Shown piece after piece: positions 44,067 through 54,033 of a DNA stretch of 64,000 bases. The stretch lies in the NCBI GenBank assembly GCA_963705495.1, contig CAVPJQ010000012.1, forward strand, positions 248,001 through 312,000, written 5' to 3'. Position numbers and translations under genes: made by a program. The notes beneath the pieces are model-generated. The model had not been told where the DNA came from and made no database searches. It saw only the letters and a list, made by a program, of their open reading frames with translations. The number at the start of each line of letters is the position of its first letter. Position 1 is the stretch's first letter. Source of the stretch: DATBVX01 sp963705495. GTDB lineage: Bacteria > Pseudomonadota > Gammaproteobacteria > Steroidobacterales > Steroidobacteraceae.

Positions 44067-44303
44067 ATGAGAACGCTTTCTGGATGCCTGCTGTGCGCGA
44101 TGCTCCTCAGCGCTTGCGGGCAGGATACTCCATCGAAGCAGGAGCAACCGATGCCGGTCGAGGAGACTTTCGCCGGGGATATGATCAAGCAGAAGCAGAA
44201 GATCGAGGATCAGGCGCAACAGCAGGTGGAGAATCGCATGCCGGATCTCAATCGCCAGCTCGATGCCGCCGAAGGCGCTCAACCCGCCGAACCTCAGGAC
44301 TGA
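44067..44303 (+). CDS. Small lipoprotein of unknown function
   Basis: 78 residues starting at an ATG with GGGAGG six bases upstream. The lipoprotein signal MRTLSGCLLCAMLLSACGQD has lipobox LSAC. The mature part is Gln/Glu-rich and probably helical (MIKQKQKIEDQAQQQVENRM), ending in a short acidic Pro tail. No named family recognised. It lies 15 bases before plsB on the same strand and so may share its transcript. A TACACT at 44031 could be its -10 box. Confidence 0.65.
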   Translation: MRTLSGCLLCAMLLSACGQDTPSKQEQPMPVEETFAGDMIKQKQKIEDQAQQQVENRMPDLNRQLDAAEGAQPAEPQD

Positions 44304-44318
44304 CTTACTCCTCATCGC

Positions 44319-46781
44319 ATGAACGTGGGCCTGAGCCTGGCGCGGCCCTGGATCTGGCTGCTGCGCAAGACGATCACGCTGTGGGTGCGCACCACGGTGC
44401 GCCCGCCCGACATTGCCGAGCGCCTGTCGGGGCGCGATCGGCCCAAGTGCTACGTACTGGAACAGGAAAGTCTTGCTGACCTGCTGGTCCTGCAGGACAC
44501 CTGCGTGAATCTCGGCCTGCCGCGTCCCAGCCGGCGGCTCCTCATCGGCACTGTGAGCGAACGACGCTCGGTCTGTTACCTGGAGCGCAGTGCGGGCTTC
44601 TTCGGCACCCGCATCGATCTGCGTCCACCGGAATTGCTCGCGGAGCTGGTGAGCGCGGCGGGCGCTGATCCGACGCTCGATCTGGATATCGTGCCGGTGG
44701 CGATCTACTGGGGGCGCGCTCCGCAGAAGGAAGGCTCGTGGCTGCGACTGCTGCTCGCCGAGAACTGGGTGTTTGCCGGGCGCTTTCGCCGCTTTCTCAT
44801 GGTGATCTTCAACGGCAGATCGACGCTGGTCGAGTTCGGCGAGTCCCACGCGCTGCGCGACTTCATTCAGCCGGAGCTCGAGCCCGCGCGCGCGGTGCGG
44901 CGCATTTCACGCGTGCTGCGCTCGCAGTTGCGCTCGCAGCGCGCGGCGGCAATCGGCCCGGATCTCTCGCATCGGCGCACCATCGTCAATCGCGTGCTTG
45001 CGACGCGCGCCGTGCGCGCTGCGGTCGCGCAGGAAATGCGTGAGAAGAATCTCACGCGCCGCGAAGCACTGCTCAACGCCAAGCGCTACGCGGATGAGAT
45101 CGCCGCGAATTACTCGCATGCGTTCGTCACCTTTTTCGCGCGGGTTCTCGCGCGCGTGTGGAACCGGCTCTATGACGGCGTGGTTCTGCATCACGAACAA
45201 GTGCTGCACCAAATGGCGGCGGGCAACGAGATCGTCTATGTGCCTTGTCACCGCAGTCACATGGACTACCTGCTGCTCTCCTACATCATCTATACGAAGG
45301 GGTTCGCGATTCCGCACATCGCGGCCGGCGTGAATCTCAACATGCCGGTGATCGGCCGGTTCCTGCGCAAGGGCGGTGCCTTCTTCCTGCGGCGCAGCTT
45401 CCGCGGCGACAGTCTCTATCCTGTGGTGTTCATGAAATACCTGGGGCTGATGATGGCGCGCGGCCACTCGCTCGAGTATTTCATCGAAGGCGGACGCAGC
45501 CGCACCGGCAGGCTCCTTGCGCCCAAGACCGGCATGCTCTCGATGACGGTACGCAGCTTCCTGCTCGACCCGGTCCGGCCAGTCGTGTTCATTCCGGTTT
45601 ATTTCGGCTACGAACGTTTGGTGGAAGGCGAGACCTACATCGGTGAATTGAGCGGGCAACCCAAGCAGAAGGAATCGGTCTGGAGCCTGTTGCGAAGTCT
45701 TCCGAGCCTCAGGCGCAAGTTCGGCAAGGTACACGTGAGCCTCGGTGAGCCGATCGATCTTGCCGACCTGATCAGAAAGCACCATCCGTCCTGGAACGGT
45801 GCGACACTCCCCGACGACAGCCGTCCGGCGTGGCTCACTGCGACGATCGATGATCTTGCGCACCAGATCATGGTGAACATCAACGGCGCCGCCGCCGTCA
45901 CGCCGATCAACCTGATAGCGATGACCGTTCTCGCGACGCCGCGCCAGGCGCTGCTCGAGAGCGATGCGGTGCGCCAGCTCGACCTGTATCGCGCCATGCT
46001 GCTCGGCCTGCCGTATTCGCGTCACGTGACGGTGACGGAGCTGGATGGCGCCGGCATCGTGCGCGAAGCGCAGGCGATGCAGGTGATCGAGCGCGTCGGC
46101 CATCCGCTCGGTGACCTGCTGCGCATGGACGAGCAGAACGCGATCCTGCACACCTACTTTCGCAACAACATCCTGCACCTGTTTGCAATGCCTTCGCTGC
46201 TGGCGTGCTGCTTTCTCAACAATCCGTCGCTGCGCACCGAGGACCTGATGCGATTGGCCTGGCGGATCTATCCGTACATCGCGGACGAATTGTTCCTGCC
46301 CTGGCGCGAGGACCAGGTGCCCGGCATCGTGCAGTCGGTTCTCAATCAATTCGCGCAACTGCAACTCATCGAACGCAATGCAGACGGCACCGAATGGCGC
46401 CGCCGCCCGCCGCTCGTGGTAGAAGCGATGCAGCTCTCCGTGCTCGCGCAGGGCACGATCCAGATCGTGCAGCGCTACTACATGGCCATTGCGCTGCTGA
46501 TTCAGGCTGGGAGCGGCCTGATCAGCCAGGAAGCGCTGGTGCGGCGCTGCCACCTGATGGCGCAGCGCATCTCCATGCTGTACGAGCTGAACTCCCCGGA
46601 GTTCTTCGATAAGACGCTGTTCTCGAGCTTTATCGACTTGCTGCGCCAGAGGGGGGTACTGCACACGAGCGCGGACAATCGCCTGCTGTTCAACGAGGTG
46701 CTGATCAACGTCGCCAACGATGCACAGCTCGTGCTGAGCGAGCAGATCCGCCATAGCATCCTGCAGGTCACACACGCGTAG
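44319..46781 (+). CDS. plsB: Glycerol-3-phosphate 1-O-acyltransferase PlsB
   Basis: 820 residues, normal PlsB length. It is an inner-membrane enzyme that acylates glycerol-3-phosphate at position 1, the first step of phospholipid synthesis. Acyltransferase motifs run in order: catalytic VPCHRSHMDYLLLSYI (H-x4-D, about 307-322), GGAFFLRRSF, FIEGGRSRTGRLLAPKTGML (substrate-binding E-G-G-R-S-R) and VFIPVYFGYERL. The long N-terminal and C-terminal regions match the bacterial enzyme rather than PlsC. It starts 15 bases after the small lipoprotein gene. Confidence 0.93.
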   Translation: MNVGLSLARPWIWLLRKTITLWVRTTVRPPDIAERLSGRDRPKCYVLEQESLADLLVLQDTCVNLGLPRPSRRLLIGTVSERRSVCYLERSAGFFGTRIDLRPPELLAELVSAAGADPTLDLDIVPVAIYWGRAPQKEGSWLRLLLAENWVFAGRFRRFLMVIFNGRSTLVEFGESHALRDFIQPELEPARAVRRISRVLRSQLRSQRAAAIGPDLSHRRTIVNRVLATRAVRAAVAQEMREKNLTRREALLNAKRYADEIAANYSHAFVTFFARVLARVWNRLYDGVVLHHEQVLHQMAAGNEIVYVPCHRSHMDYLLLSYIIYTKGFAIPHIAAGVNLNMPVIGRFLRKGGAFFLRRSFRGDSLYPVVFMKYLGLMMARGHSLEYFIEGGRSRTGRLLAPKTGMLSMTVRSFLLDPVRPVVFIPVYFGYERLVEGETYIGELSGQPKQKESVWSLLRSLPSLRRKFGKVHVSLGEPIDLADLIRKHHPSWNGATLPDDSRPAWLTATIDDLAHQIMVNINGAAAVTPINLIAMTVLATPRQALLESDAVRQLDLYRAMLLGLPYSRHVTVTELDGAGIVREAQAMQVIERVGHPLGDLLRMDEQNAILHTYFRNNILHLFAMPSLLACCFLNNPSLRTEDLMRLAWRIYPYIADELFLPWREDQVPGIVQSVLNQFAQLQLIERNADGTEWRRRPPLVVEAMQLSVLAQGTIQIVQRYYMAIALLIQAGSGLISQEALVRRCHLMAQRISMLYELNSPEFFDKTLFSSFIDLLRQRGVLHTSADNRLLFNEVLINVANDAQLVLSEQIRHSILQVTHA

Positions 46782-46910
46782 GTGCGGGCCGCCGCCGCTG
46801 CTATACTTCACCGCCATCCGCAACTGTTGTATTCGAGCCCCTGATTCGGTAATAAACCAACAAACTCAGGGATGACGTCGGCAACAAGATGTCTTTCGGG
46901 GGGACTCCAA

Positions 46911-49076
46911 ATGAAGGTCCATCAGATCGGCAGTGAGGCGCACTCCCGCTACACGCACTGGATCGCGGTCGCCTGGGCGATCGGCGCAGCGACACTGGGG
47001 ATGCCGGCCCAGGCTGTCGATTTCTCCAGCGGCGCGCTCACTGGAAGCTGGGATACGACCATTTCGTACGGCATGGCGTTTCGCATCCAGGACAGCGACT
47101 GCAACCTGATCGGCATCGCGGACGGCGGCTGCGGCCGCTCGCCGAACATCGACGACGGTGATCTGAATTTCAGCACCGGCTCCTACGCCCGCACTTTCAA
47201 GCTGACAAGCGAGATCGGGCTGAACTACGGTGACTTTGGGCTGTTCGTGCGCGGCTCCGCGCTCTACGACGCTTACGTCGAGAATTCGCCCACCGAGCGC
47301 ACGCCGCTGACCGAACACTCAAAGGACCTGGTCGGCAGCTACGTGCGGTTGCTCGACGCGTTTGCCTACTGGCGGCCGAGCATTGGCGGCAAGCCCGCCG
47401 AGTTCCGCCTCGGTCGGCAGGTCGTCAGCTGGGGCGAGAGCACGTTCATCCAGGGCGGCATCAACAACATCAACCATTTCGACGTCTCGGCGTTGCGCCA
47501 GCCGGGCGCTGAATTGAAGGAAGGCTTCCTGCCGCAGGAAATGGCGTTCGTCTCGCTGGGCCTCACCGAGAACACCAGCGTCGAAGGCCTGTACCTCTTC
47601 GATTGGAACGATACGCGGCCGGAGCCGGTGGGCTCGTACTGGAGCAGCAATGATTTCGTGCCGACCGGCGGCGGCAAGGTGGTACTGGGATTCGGCGGTT
47701 TCTCCGACATGGGCGTGGACTTCAGGCCTCTCGGCGGACCGTTCATCACGAATTTCCAGGCCGTGCCCCGCGGCGCGACGGAAGAGCCCGACAACAGTGG
47801 CCAGTTCGGCGTGGCGTTTCGGACCTACTTTCCGGGATTCCTGAACGGCACCGAATTCGGCCTCTACTACATCAACTATCACAGCCGCCTACCGCTGATC
47901 TCTGGTCGCACCGGTACACAGGCGGGCGTCGGCAATGCAGCCGGTGCGGCGACTGCAGTGCAGGGCGGAGCCCAGGCTTTCGCGGGCGCAATTGCAGCAG
48001 GGCTTCCGGTGCAGGCTGCCATCGCCACCGCGGCAGCAGTCGTCGCACCGGTGGCGGTGCAGGCTTCGGCAAGCCGTGGCGGCAACCTGACGACCCAGAC
48101 GGCATCACAATACGCGACCATCGGTGCGACCCAGGCGTCGCTCGGCGTGAGCGCCTCCGACATCGGGCGCAACGCCACGAACATCGCCACCCACGAGTTC
48201 GCACAGACGGCCGAGTACTTCACCCAATTCCCGGAAGACATCAAGCTCATCGGCCTGAGCTTCAACACCCAGTTCCAGAAGACCGGCATCGCATTGCAGG
48301 GCGAAGTGTCTTTCCGGCAGGACGTGCCGCTGCAGTTCGATGATGTGGAACTGCTGTTCGCTGCGTTGACGCCACTCGAGAGCGCGCTGTTTCCGTTGAG
48401 CGCGCCCGGCGTGCCATTCCCCACCACCTGCACTGCCGCGCTGCCGACACTCGCGCGCTGCGGCCAGCTCGGGCAATTCGACGTCAATCAGGTCGTCACG
48501 GGGTGGAAGACGCACGATGTGCTGCAGGGGCAGTTCACCATGACCAAGGTGTTCGCGAACATCCTCGGCGCCTCGCAGTTCGTCACCGTGTTCGAGGGCG
48601 CGTACACGCACGTCAACGGCTTCGAGGACAAGCTCGTGGGTGAACGCAATGACCGCGGTCTGCGCTACAACGGGCCCGGCACCTCGGTGAGCGGCAACTT
48701 CGAATTGCGCGGCCGTCATTGCCCGCAGTTGCCGGCGGCGCAGTGCGTGGCGCTCGACCTGGTCGAGCCGCAGAATCGTTTCGCCGATGCCGACTCCTGG
48801 GGCTACCGCATCGCGGGGCGTCTCGAGTATCCCAACTCGATGGGTCCGTGGACGCTCATTCCACGCTTCTTCTGGCAGCACGATGTCGATGGCACCACAC
48901 CGGGTCCCGGCGGTGCGTTCGTCGAGGGCCGCTACGCGCTCACGCTCGGCGTCACTGCGAATCTGCAGAACACCTGGGAAGTGGACCTGAGCTGGTCGAA
49001 ATACGGCGGCGCGGGCCGCTACAACGACATCAACGATCGCGATTTCGTCGCAGCAACGCTGAAGTTCTCGTTCTGA
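46911..49076 (+). CDS. DUF1302 outer-membrane barrel protein
   Basis: 721 residues with a signal peptide (HWIAVAWAIGAATLGMPAQA, cleaved near 37). DUF1302 features are visible: VDFSSGALTGSWDTTISYGM, then DGDLNFSTGSYARTFKLTSE, RLGRQVVSWGESTFIQGGIN and a final strand FVAATLKFSF ending in Phe, typical of a beta-barrel. An Ala-rich insertion (about 345-405) is unusual. It is first of the DUF1302-DUF1329-YCF48-MMPL set, which is often found together and is thought to move lipid-like molecules across the envelope. A GGGGGGA stretch precedes the ATG. A possible -10 (TATACT, 46802) and a weak CCCTGA/TCAGGG inverted repeat lie upstream. Confidence 0.82.
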   Translation: MKVHQIGSEAHSRYTHWIAVAWAIGAATLGMPAQAVDFSSGALTGSWDTTISYGMAFRIQDSDCNLIGIADGGCGRSPNIDDGDLNFSTGSYARTFKLTSEIGLNYGDFGLFVRGSALYDAYVENSPTERTPLTEHSKDLVGSYVRLLDAFAYWRPSIGGKPAEFRLGRQVVSWGESTFIQGGINNINHFDVSALRQPGAELKEGFLPQEMAFVSLGLTENTSVEGLYLFDWNDTRPEPVGSYWSSNDFVPTGGGKVVLGFGGFSDMGVDFRPLGGPFITNFQAVPRGATEEPDNSGQFGVAFRTYFPGFLNGTEFGLYYINYHSRLPLISGRTGTQAGVGNAAGAATAVQGGAQAFAGAIAAGLPVQAAIATAAAVVAPVAVQASASRGGNLTTQTASQYATIGATQASLGVSASDIGRNATNIATHEFAQTAEYFTQFPEDIKLIGLSFNTQFQKTGIALQGEVSFRQDVPLQFDDVELLFAALTPLESALFPLSAPGVPFPTTCTAALPTLARCGQLGQFDVNQVVTGWKTHDVLQGQFTMTKVFANILGASQFVTVFEGAYTHVNGFEDKLVGERNDRGLRYNGPGTSVSGNFELRGRHCPQLPAAQCVALDLVEPQNRFADADSWGYRIAGRLEYPNSMGPWTLIPRFFWQHDVDGTTPGPGGAFVEGRYALTLGVTANLQNTWEVDLSWSKYGGAGRYNDINDRDFVAATLKFSF

Positions 49077-49106
49077 TAGCGCGCGAGCGGCAAGAGGGGA
49101 CTGACC

Positions 49107-50487
49107 ATGCGGACAAGAGCACTGGTTTCGATGGGGGCCGTTCTTGCGCTGTGCGCATTCGCGGGCCAGGGGCAGGCAGCGATCAGCGCGGAGGAGGCGG
49201 CCAGGCTCGGCGCCGATCTCACGCCACTCGGTGGCGAGAAGGCGGGCAACTCCGCGGGCACGATTCCCGCGTGGGATGGCGGACTCATCTCTGCGGCCAA
49301 GGCTGGAGTCTCCGGGCTACACGCCGGGCAAGCATCATCCCGATCCGTTCGCGAACGAAAAGCCGCTCTTCAAGATCAACGCACAGAACGCCGCTCAATA
49401 CGCCGCGAATCTCACCGAGGGACACAAGGCGCTTCTCAAGACGTACAAGGACACGTACTTCATGAATGTGTACCCGAGCCATCGCACGGCCGCGTACCCG
49501 CAACGCATCTACGATGCGACCAAGAGCGTCGCCACCACGGCCAATCTCGCCGCCGGCGGCAATGGGGTGACGGGCGCGGTGATCGGCATTCCGTTCCCGA
49601 TCCCGAAGCAGGGCGTTGAGGTGTTCTGGAACCACGTGCTGCGCTATCGCGCCGACGGCGCCCAACGCAACATCGGGCAGGCGGCACCCACCGCGGGCGG
49701 CGACTACACCATGGTCAAGTTCCGCGACGAGTTCTACGTCGTCTACAGCCTCGCGGGCGCCAAGGAAGCGGAGCTCGACAACGTCATCCTGTACTTCATC
49801 CAGGAGACCGTGGCGCCGGCGCGCCTCGCAGGCGAGATCCTGCTGGTGCACGAGACGCTCGACCAGGCGAAGGAGAATCGCCGCGCCTGGCTCTACAACC
49901 CCGGCCAGCGCCGCGTGCGTCGCGCGCCGAACGTCGCGTTCGACAATCCGGGCACGGCGGCCGACAACCAGCGCACCTCCGACCAGTTCGACATGTACAA
50001 CGGCAGTCCCGAACGCTACGACTGGAAGCTCGTTGGCAAGAAGGAAATGTACGTCCCGTACAACGCCTACAGGCTCAACAGCAACCAGCTCAAGTACAAG
50101 GACATCCTCAAGCCGCAGCACATCAACCAGGACCATGCGCGCTACGAGCTGCATCGCGTGTGGGTGGTCGATTCGACGCTCAAGGCGGGCACCGATCACG
50201 TGTACAAGCGGCGCACGCTGTATGTCGATGAAGACTCCTGGCAGATCCTGGCGGTCGATTGCTACGACAAGCGCGACCAGTTGTGGCGGGTGCAGGAAGG
50301 CCATGCGATGGAGTACTACGAAGTACCGACGCTCTGGACCACGCTCGAGCTGGTGATGGATCTGCAGAACCGGCGTTATCTCGCGCTCGGGTTGCAGAAC
50401 GAGGAGTCGGGCAGTTACGACTTCACGATCCAGCGCACCGTCGCCGACTATCAACCCAACGCGCTTCGAACCCGCGGCACTCGCTGA
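49107..50487 (+). CDS. DUF1329 periplasmic protein (one frame break)
   Basis: About 459 residues. The signal peptide MRTRALVSMGAVLALCAFAG is followed by AISAEEAARLGADLTPLGGE, then GNSAGTIPAWDGGL, all diagnostic of DUF1329. Near 49309-49314 the frame slips by one base: the conserved continuation GYTPGKHHPDPFANEKPLF is in the next frame, which then runs intact to 50487 (FWNHVLRYRADGAQR, VHETLDQAKENRRAWLYNPG, YDWKLVGKKEMYVPYNAYRL). Removing one base gives a full-length protein. The fold is regarded as LolA/LolB-like, so it may carry lipid across the periplasm; that role is inference. It follows DUF1302 by 30 bases. Confidence 0.8.
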
Positions 50488-50496
50488 CGGGGGAGG

Positions 50497-50578
50497 GTGC
50501 CGGGTTTAAGTTATTTAGTTATTCGGTGATGGCGCACAACAGGAACGACCGAATAACTAAATAACTTAAACCCGGCAC
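50497..50578. repeat. Perfect long hairpin (family 2, copy G)
   Basis: Arms of 31 bases (50497-50527 and 50548-50578) pair perfectly around a 20-base loop. Outside the loop it is the same sequence as copy F at 40248-40320, and both loops contain a GCGCA-ACAA-like core. It sits between the DUF1329 and YCF48 genes, ending 11 bases before the YCF48 start, so it divides this operon. Confidence 0.92.
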
Positions 50579-50589
50579 GTCTATTACCG

Positions 50590-51643
50590 ATGAAGCCGCT
50601 CGCCATTTCCCTCGCCGTGTCGGGCGTGCTCGTTTTCAGCCCGTCCCTGTGTTCATCCAGCGATGAGCCCGACGGCGACCGGCGTCGAGAGCGCGGAAAT
50701 CGCGCGCCTCGCCAGTCAGTCGCTGCTGCTCGATGCCGCCATGGCGGGTTCGCGCATGGTGGTCGTCGGTGAACGCGGGCAGGTGCTGCTGAGCGACGAT
50801 CAGGGCCGCAGCTGGCGGCAGTCACCAGTTCCAACGCGCGCCAACCTCACCGGCGTCTTTTTTCTCAACGCGCAACTCGGCTGGGCGGTCGGGCACGACG
50901 AGGTCATCCTGCGCAGCGAAGATGGCGGCGAAACCTGGACTCGGCAGCACTTTGCCCCGGAGAAGGAACAGCCACTGCTCGATGTGTGGTTCAGCGATGC
51001 CGACCACGGTCTCGCCTTCGGCGCTTACGGAACCATCCTGTCGAGCCACGACGGCGGGCGCACCTGGAGCGAGCAGATCTTCGAGCCGCAGCCACTGATC
51101 GCAAAGCCTGCGGCGGCACAGGCTGCTGCAGACAAGGGCAAGGAAGACGAGTACGACGTCGAGGGCGCGGCAAGCGACATGCACCTCAACGCCGTGGAGC
51201 ATTCTGCCGACGGCAAGCTGTACCTCGCTGCGGAAGCGGGTCATTTGTTCCGCTCCGACGACATCGGCGCGAGCTGGCTCGAGCTGCCCTCGCCCTATGA
51301 GGGATCGTTCTTCGGCGTCCTGCCGCTCGATCCGCCATCGCTCCTGGCATTTGGCCTGCGCGGGCACCTGTTCCGCTCCGATGACGCAGGCGCAACCTGG
51401 CAGGCGATTGCCTCCAACACCACGGCGATGCTCACCAACGCGGTGCGTCTCGATGCCGAGACGATCGTGATCACTGGTCTTGCCGGCGCGCTCCTGGTGA
51501 GTCATGACGGCGGGCGCAACTTCGAGCTGCACGCGCAGGAGGATCGCAAAGGTCTCGCTGCGGCGCTCGCCGCGGGCGGGAGTCTCGTCACGGTCGGGGA
51601 GGGCGGCATCAAGTCGATCGCAATGCCGGGCACGACACCGTGA
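50590..51643 (+). CDS. YCF48-type beta-propeller exported protein (one frame break)
   Basis: About 350 residues. ATG 50590 begins a signal peptide (MKPLAISLAVSGVLVFSPSL). The rest lies one base over, from about 50663 (TGVESAEIARLASQSLLLDA), so a single extra base near 50661 is inferred. The body is a six- to seven-bladed propeller of BNR/YCF48 repeats: SDDQGRSWRQ, SEDGGETWTRQ, SHDGGRTWSEQ, SDDIGASWLE, SDDAGATWQA and SHDGGRNFEL. In cyanobacteria YCF48 helps assemble photosystem II; in this gene set its role is unknown, perhaps a periplasmic scaffold for the pump. The stop overlaps the GTG start of the MMPL gene by four bases. Confidence 0.8.
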
Positions 51644-54015
51644 AGACCTCCTCCTCACAACGCGAGGCGCGTTTCGTCGAGTGGCTGACGCCCCATGTAT
51701 TCGGTCACCGCGTGGTGATCGTCAGCGTCTTTGCTCTCATCACGGCGGTGATGATCTACGCGGCGCTCACGGGCCTGCGCATCGATACGAACTTCACCAA
51801 GCAGCTGCCCCTCGAGCACGAGTACATGCAGACCTTCATCAAGCACCAGGAGGAGTTCGGCGGCGCGAACCGGGTGCTGGTGGCGGTGATGGCGCGTGAC
51901 GGCAACATGTTCACGCCGGAATTCTTCCAGGCGCTGCGCACCGCGACGGACGAGGTGTTCTTCATCCGCGGCGTCGATCGGGCGCGCGTGCAATCGCTGT
52001 ACACGCCGAACGTGCGTTACACGGAAGTGGTCGAGGACGGAATCCAGGCCGGCAACGTCATTCCCGCCGACTTCCAGCCCACGCCCGAAGGGCTCGCGCA
52101 GGTGCGCGAGAACATCCTCAAGGCGGGCATCGTCGGGCGCCTGGTCGCGAACGATTTCTCCGGCGCCATCGTGAGCGCGACACTGCAGGACGTCGATCCG
52201 GAAACCGGCCGGCCGCTCAACTACATCCGCGTCGCGCACGACCTCGAGTCGAAGATCCGCACTCGCCTGATGGGTGGCAAGGTCGACGTGCAGGTCAAGG
52301 CGTCCACCGCGCCGGTCGAAGTGCACATGATCGGTTTTGCCAAGATCGTTGGCGACATCGCTGATGGCTCGCTGTCGGTGGCGATGTTCGCGGGCATCAC
52401 CGTGGTGCTGACGCTGCTCTCGGTCTGGCTTTACATCCAGTCCTTCAAGGTGGCGCTGATCCCGGTCGTGTGCTCGATCGTCGCGGTGATCTGGCAGTTG
52501 GGGCTGCTCGTGTTCCTGGGTTACGGCGTGGATCCGCTCGGGATTCTCGTGCCTTTCATCATCTTTGCGATCGGCGTGAGCCACGGCGTGCAGAAGATCA
52601 GCGCAGTGAAGGACGCGGCGCTCGCGGGCGATGACAGCATGACCGCGGCACAGCGCACCTTCCGCCAGCTCTTCCTGCCGGCGATCGTCGCGCTGCTCGC
52701 GGACCTGGTCGGTTTCATCACCATCCTGCTCATCCCCGTGCAGGTCATTCGCGAGATGGCGATCACCGCGAGCCTGGGCGTCGGGATCGTGATCCTCACC
52801 GACCTCGTGCTGCTGCCGGTGCTGGTGTCGTACGTCAGCTTCGATGCGGGTTACCGGGAGAGAATCGAGCGTCGCAACGCGCACGTCCTGCGCTTCTGGG
52901 ATTGGCTGTCGGGGATTGCGAAACGCGGGCCCGCGGCCGCGATCATCGCCATCGCCGCGGTGCTTGCCGTGCTCGGTTGGTGGAAAGGGCGCGAAACTCC
53001 GATCGGCGACACCCAGGCGGGCGTTCCGGAGCTCAGGCCCGATTCGCGCTACAACGTCGACTCGGACATCATCACCCGCAAGTTCTCGATCGGCGTCGAC
53101 ATCATCAACGTCATCGTCGAGACGCAGCCGGACGGCTGCATCGACTACGACGTGCTCACCGCGATGGACCGCTTCGCCTGGCACATGGCGAATGTCGATG
53201 GCATCCAGAATGTGCTCGCGCTTCCCGGCGTGATGAAGATCGTGAGCTCCGGGTGGAACGAGGGGAGCCTGAAATGGCGCAGCATCCCTCGCAACCGCGA
53301 GCAGCTGGTGCAGGCGCAGGCGTATCTCGAGACCAGCACCGGGCTCTTCAACAGCAACTGCAGCGTGATGCCGGTGATGATGTTTACCGCCGATCACCGT
53401 GCCAGGACCATCGAGCGCGTGGTCGCCGAGGTCAAGAAATGGCGTAGTGAGAATCCCACGCCGAAGGCGACCTTCAGGCTCGCCACCGGCAATGTGGGCG
53501 TGATGGCGGCGACCAACGAGGAGGTGAAGGCCAAGGAGTATCCGATTCTCGCTGGCGTGTTTGCCGCCGTGATCCTGATGTGCCTGCTCACTTTCCGCTC
53601 CGTCACCGGTACGCTGTGCGTCATCCTGCCGCTGGCGCTCGGCTCGATACTCGCGTACGCGGTGATGGCGATCGTCGGCATCGGCCTGAAGATCTCCACG
53701 CTTCCGATGGTCGCCCTGGGTGTGGGCATCGGCGTCGATTACGGCATCTATCTCTTCAGCCGCATGCAGGACTATCTCGAGAAGGGCGACGACGTGCACG
53801 CGGCATTCCTGCACACGCTGCGGGTCACTGGCGCGAGCGTCATCTTCACCGGCATCACGCTCGCGATCGGAGTCGTGACGTGGGTGTTCTCGCCGCTCAA
53901 GTTCCAGGCGGATGTCGGGATCCTGCTCACGTTCCTGTTCGTCGTGAACATGCTCGGCGCGATCCTGCTGCTCCCGGCACTCGCGGCGTGGCTGGTCAAG
54001 CCGAAGAGAGCATGA
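51640..54015 (+). CDS. RND superfamily MMPL-type exporter
   Basis: 791 residues with 12 membrane helices in two halves (about 20-415 and 435-788), each with a large periplasmic loop after the first helix, as in MmpL and hopanoid-transport RND proteins. Helix 4-5 regions show IFAIGVSHGVQKISAVKDAA in the first half and ALGVGIGVDYGIYLFSRMQD in the second, where the Asp is the proton relay. The first half has Ser-His in that place, so only one half seems to carry the relay acid. It probably moves lipid-like molecules from the inner membrane. It starts with GTG overlapping the YCF48 stop, so it is coupled to it. Confidence 0.85.
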   Translation: MKTSSSQREARFVEWLTPHVFGHRVVIVSVFALITAVMIYAALTGLRIDTNFTKQLPLEHEYMQTFIKHQEEFGGANRVLVAVMARDGNMFTPEFFQALRTATDEVFFIRGVDRARVQSLYTPNVRYTEVVEDGIQAGNVIPADFQPTPEGLAQVRENILKAGIVGRLVANDFSGAIVSATLQDVDPETGRPLNYIRVAHDLESKIRTRLMGGKVDVQVKASTAPVEVHMIGFAKIVGDIADGSLSVAMFAGITVVLTLLSVWLYIQSFKVALIPVVCSIVAVIWQLGLLVFLGYGVDPLGILVPFIIFAIGVSHGVQKISAVKDAALAGDDSMTAAQRTFRQLFLPAIVALLADLVGFITILLIPVQVIREMAITASLGVGIVILTDLVLLPVLVSYVSFDAGYRERIERRNAHVLRFWDWLSGIAKRGPAAAIIAIAAVLAVLGWWKGRETPIGDTQAGVPELRPDSRYNVDSDIITRKFSIGVDIINVIVETQPDGCIDYDVLTAMDRFAWHMANVDGIQNVLALPGVMKIVSSGWNEGSLKWRSIPRNREQLVQAQAYLETSTGLFNSNCSVMPVMMFTADHRARTIERVVAEVKKWRSENPTPKATFRLATGNVGVMAATNEEVKAKEYPILAGVFAAVILMCLLTFRSVTGTLCVILPLALGSILAYAVMAIVGIGLKISTLPMVALGVGIGVDYGIYLFSRMQDYLEKGDDVHAAFLHTLRVTGASVIFTGITLAIGVVTWVFSPLKFQADVGILLTFLFVVNMLGAILLLPALAAWLVKPKRA

Positions 54016-54033
54016 AGCGCGCGAAGCGAAGAA

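Noticed and set aside
44907..46823. A 638-residue minus-strand frame over plsB
   Set aside because: It mirrors plsB codon structure and has no recognisable domain; plsB motifs on the plus strand are decisive.
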